DNA of 64,000 nucleotides, taken from NCBI GenBank assembly GCA_001898145.1, contig MKSR01000006.1:124001-188000 (forward strand). Direction: 5' to 3'. Source of the stretch: Dyadobacter sp. 50-39. Its GTDB lineage: Bacteria; Bacteroidota; Bacteroidia; Cytophagales; Spirosomataceae. Of this stretch, positions 62,691-64,000 are shown one piece after another; position 1 is the first letter of the stretch; every line of letters starts with the position of its first letter. The notes below the pieces were generated by a model that was given only the letters and a program-made list of their open reading frames with translations, made no database searches and had not been told where the DNA came from. Made by a program: the position numbers and the translations under genes.

Positions 62691-63461
62691 CTATTTTCCG
62701 GCATTTTTCCCGGCTGCCCGCTCGGCCCTTTTCCGGATATGGCTATCGTCGGAAGGCATCCGCTGAACGAGCGGCGGCGGGGTATTGCCTATTTGCCTTT
62801 TATAAACTTCCAGCGAGGCCAACAGCTCCCTGGCTTTCGCGGGGTTCGATTTCAGTAAATTATTCTGCTCGCCCAGGTCGGTTTTAAGGTTAAAAAGCAA
62901 GGTATCCTCCGCAGCGACGATTACCGCATTGCCCTGTTTCACCTCTTTTTGCGGCAGCCTGATCTTCCAGTCGCCCTTGCGATATGCTTCGATAATGCCA
63001 TTTGAATAATAGGCAAACTCATTGCCCTTCCGCTTGCCGGTACCGAACAGCACCGGACTGATATCTTCTCCGTCGAGCGGCTTTTTGGTTTGCGATTTCT
63101 GGCTGCCTGTGAGACCGATAATCGTTGGATAGAGGTCCAGGTGCGACGCCAGGTCGTCGTACACCGTACCGGGTTTGATTTTGCCTGGCCAGCAGGCTAC
63201 GGTCGGCACGCGTTGCCCCCTTCGAACGTAGTGCCTTTCCCTGCCGCAGCGACGCTGCCGAGCCACCCTCCACGTCGAAAATCGGGTAATGTACAGAAAG
63301 AACGGCTTGTCCCTGTTCTGATCGATGAAACGCACGGCTTCCCTCGTATAAGTCTGCGTGATATACTTCTGATTCACCTTAATGCTATCGACGTCATTAC
63401 CCCGCAGGTACGCCACGCCCATCATATCATTGCTGTACGGAATGCCGTAGTATTTTTCCAA
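62691..63461 (-). pseudogene. Remnant of an arylsulfatase (N-terminus and centre missing)
   Basis: The readable part starts EKYYGIPYSNDMMGVAYL, which in arylsulfatase-A-like enzymes lies about 150 residues into the protein; no ATG, signal peptide or CxPSR lies before it (the frame can only open on TTG). After KPFFLYI the expected metal-binding DNG region is absent. The text from about 63220 to 63280 makes sense only by changing frame twice: VEGGSAASLRQGK in frame 2, then GTTFEGGQRVP if one G is restored at 63233-63234 and one at 63216-63220. The C-terminal third is normal to 62691. Non-functional as a sulfatase; an assembly error is the alternative. Confidence 0.8.
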
Positions 63462-63547
63462 TAAACCTACTTTTTTCCGGGATAATGAATGGGGGGTAAA
63501 GAAAAAGCGGGCACTACATGAAGTCGTACCCGCTTGGCATGCAAACC

Positions 63548-64000
63548 TTACTTTACAGCCTGAAATCGTTCCAGTTTCTCTTTTTCGTCGGCCAGGCGCT
63601 TGGCGTCGGCTTTCAGGTAACCAAACTGGTGAAGGTCTTTATCAGCATTCGCCGCCACCCAAAGCAGGAATTTCTTGGCTTCGGGGTTCGAATTGTTTTT
63701 AGCAATGGAAAAATGGATGTTTTCAACCGGCACGTTTTTCACTTTTCCAGCTTCCAGAGTTGCAATCACCTGGTCCAGGTTTTCCAATGCCTTTTCTTCT
63801 TTCGAAACCCGGCCATTGCCATCCAGGTCTACGGGGATGATCGTTAACCCGTCCAGCGGTTTCCGGCTTTGCAGGTCGTAAGCGAGGCCAGGCGTCGTAT
63901 AAGTAATTCCCGTCTCATCTTTCAGCAGTGCTTTGATCAAATGCTCGTCGGCACCCGCGATCGCCTTTCCTTTGATATTCTGCTGCTCGTAACCAAAATA
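63548..64000 (-). CDS. PstS-like periplasmic binding protein with EF-hand-type loop (partial)
   Basis: The frame is open to the window end, so the N-terminal part is outside; 150 codons are seen. GITYTTPGLAYDL, VENIHFSIAKNNSNPEAKKFLLWVAAN and HQFGYLKA follow the C-terminal lobe of phosphate-binding-type (PstS/PBP-like) proteins. Between them sits DLDGNGRVSKEE, a 12-residue loop with Asp, Asp, Asn, Ser and Glu at EF-hand positions 1, 3, 5, 9 and 12. This suggests calcium binding in the substrate protein. Ligand identity is unknown. Confidence 0.7.
   Translation of the reverse strand, partial: YFGYEQQNIKGKAIAGADEHLIKALLKDETGITYTTPGLAYDLQSRKPLDGLTIIPVDLDGNGRVSKEEKALENLDQVIATLEAGKVKNVPVENIHFSIAKNNSNPEAKKFLLWVAANADKDLHQFGYLKADAKRLADEKEKLERFQAVK

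Overview
The window looks like chromosome of a Bacteroidetes bacterium of the Cytophagales (Dyadobacter/Spirosoma-like). Signs of this are a flexirubin-type gene set with the MMPL exporter/acyltransferase/methyltransferase fusion, a SusC/SusD pair, a T9SS C-terminal sorting domain, Bacteroidetes-type promoters (TTG, about 20 nt, TAnnTTTG) and a full carotenoid operon. The genus is an inference. I see no rRNA, tRNA, CRISPR array, insertion sequence or prophage.

Layout. 1-7310: end of a flexirubin/aryl-polyene type cluster (exporter fusion, CrtI-like and halogenase-like flavoproteins, and a ketosynthase-like protein without a nucleophile cysteine). 7382-19706: housekeeping genes: glpD, a Kbp-like BON-LysM protein, the S6-S18-L9 operon, a coiled-coil membrane protein, a YggS-type PLP protein, a GT9, a DUF423 protein, rodA-mrdA and an NFACT (RqcH-type) protein. 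19807-24550: a TetR-controlled EmrAB-TolC-type tripartite efflux operon. 24815-27550: ruvC diverging from a flippase-like membrane protein and a GT2. 27633-29714: a T9SS-exported choice-of-anchor A protein.

30119-39820 is a pigment and lipid region. An XRE/S24 repressor-like protein diverges from a MerR-B12 (CarH-type) photoreceptor that is the first gene of a crtI-crtB-idi-crtZ-lycopene cyclase operon. Facing it is a three-gene operon: an in-frame UbiA prenyltransferase/type III polyketide synthase fusion, a methyltransferase and a flavoprotein. Its content resembles the Streptomyces srsABC phenolic-lipid operon with a prenyltransferase added, so I infer a prenylated or membrane-anchored phenolic/quinone product.

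39961-47707 is mixed: two paralogous lipoproteins, a GH26 enzyme, an Lrp regulator, an EamA transporter, a ChrB-domain/AraC-domain fusion, an outer-membrane protein, a cysteine desulfurase and small unknowns.

47778-64000 is a sulfated-glycan utilisation region on the minus strand: SusC, SusD, then five intact formylglycine sulfatases of different subfamilies and one that has lost its active-site segment. Upstream lie a ConA-like secreted protein, a second decayed sulfatase, and the end of a phosphate-binding-protein-like gene with an EF-hand-type loop.

The parts most worth attention are the UbiA-type III PKS fusion operon, the CarH-like switch with its candidate operator, the ChrB-AraC fusion, the decaying sulfatases, and promoter/terminator/operator overlaps that can be read directly in the sequence.
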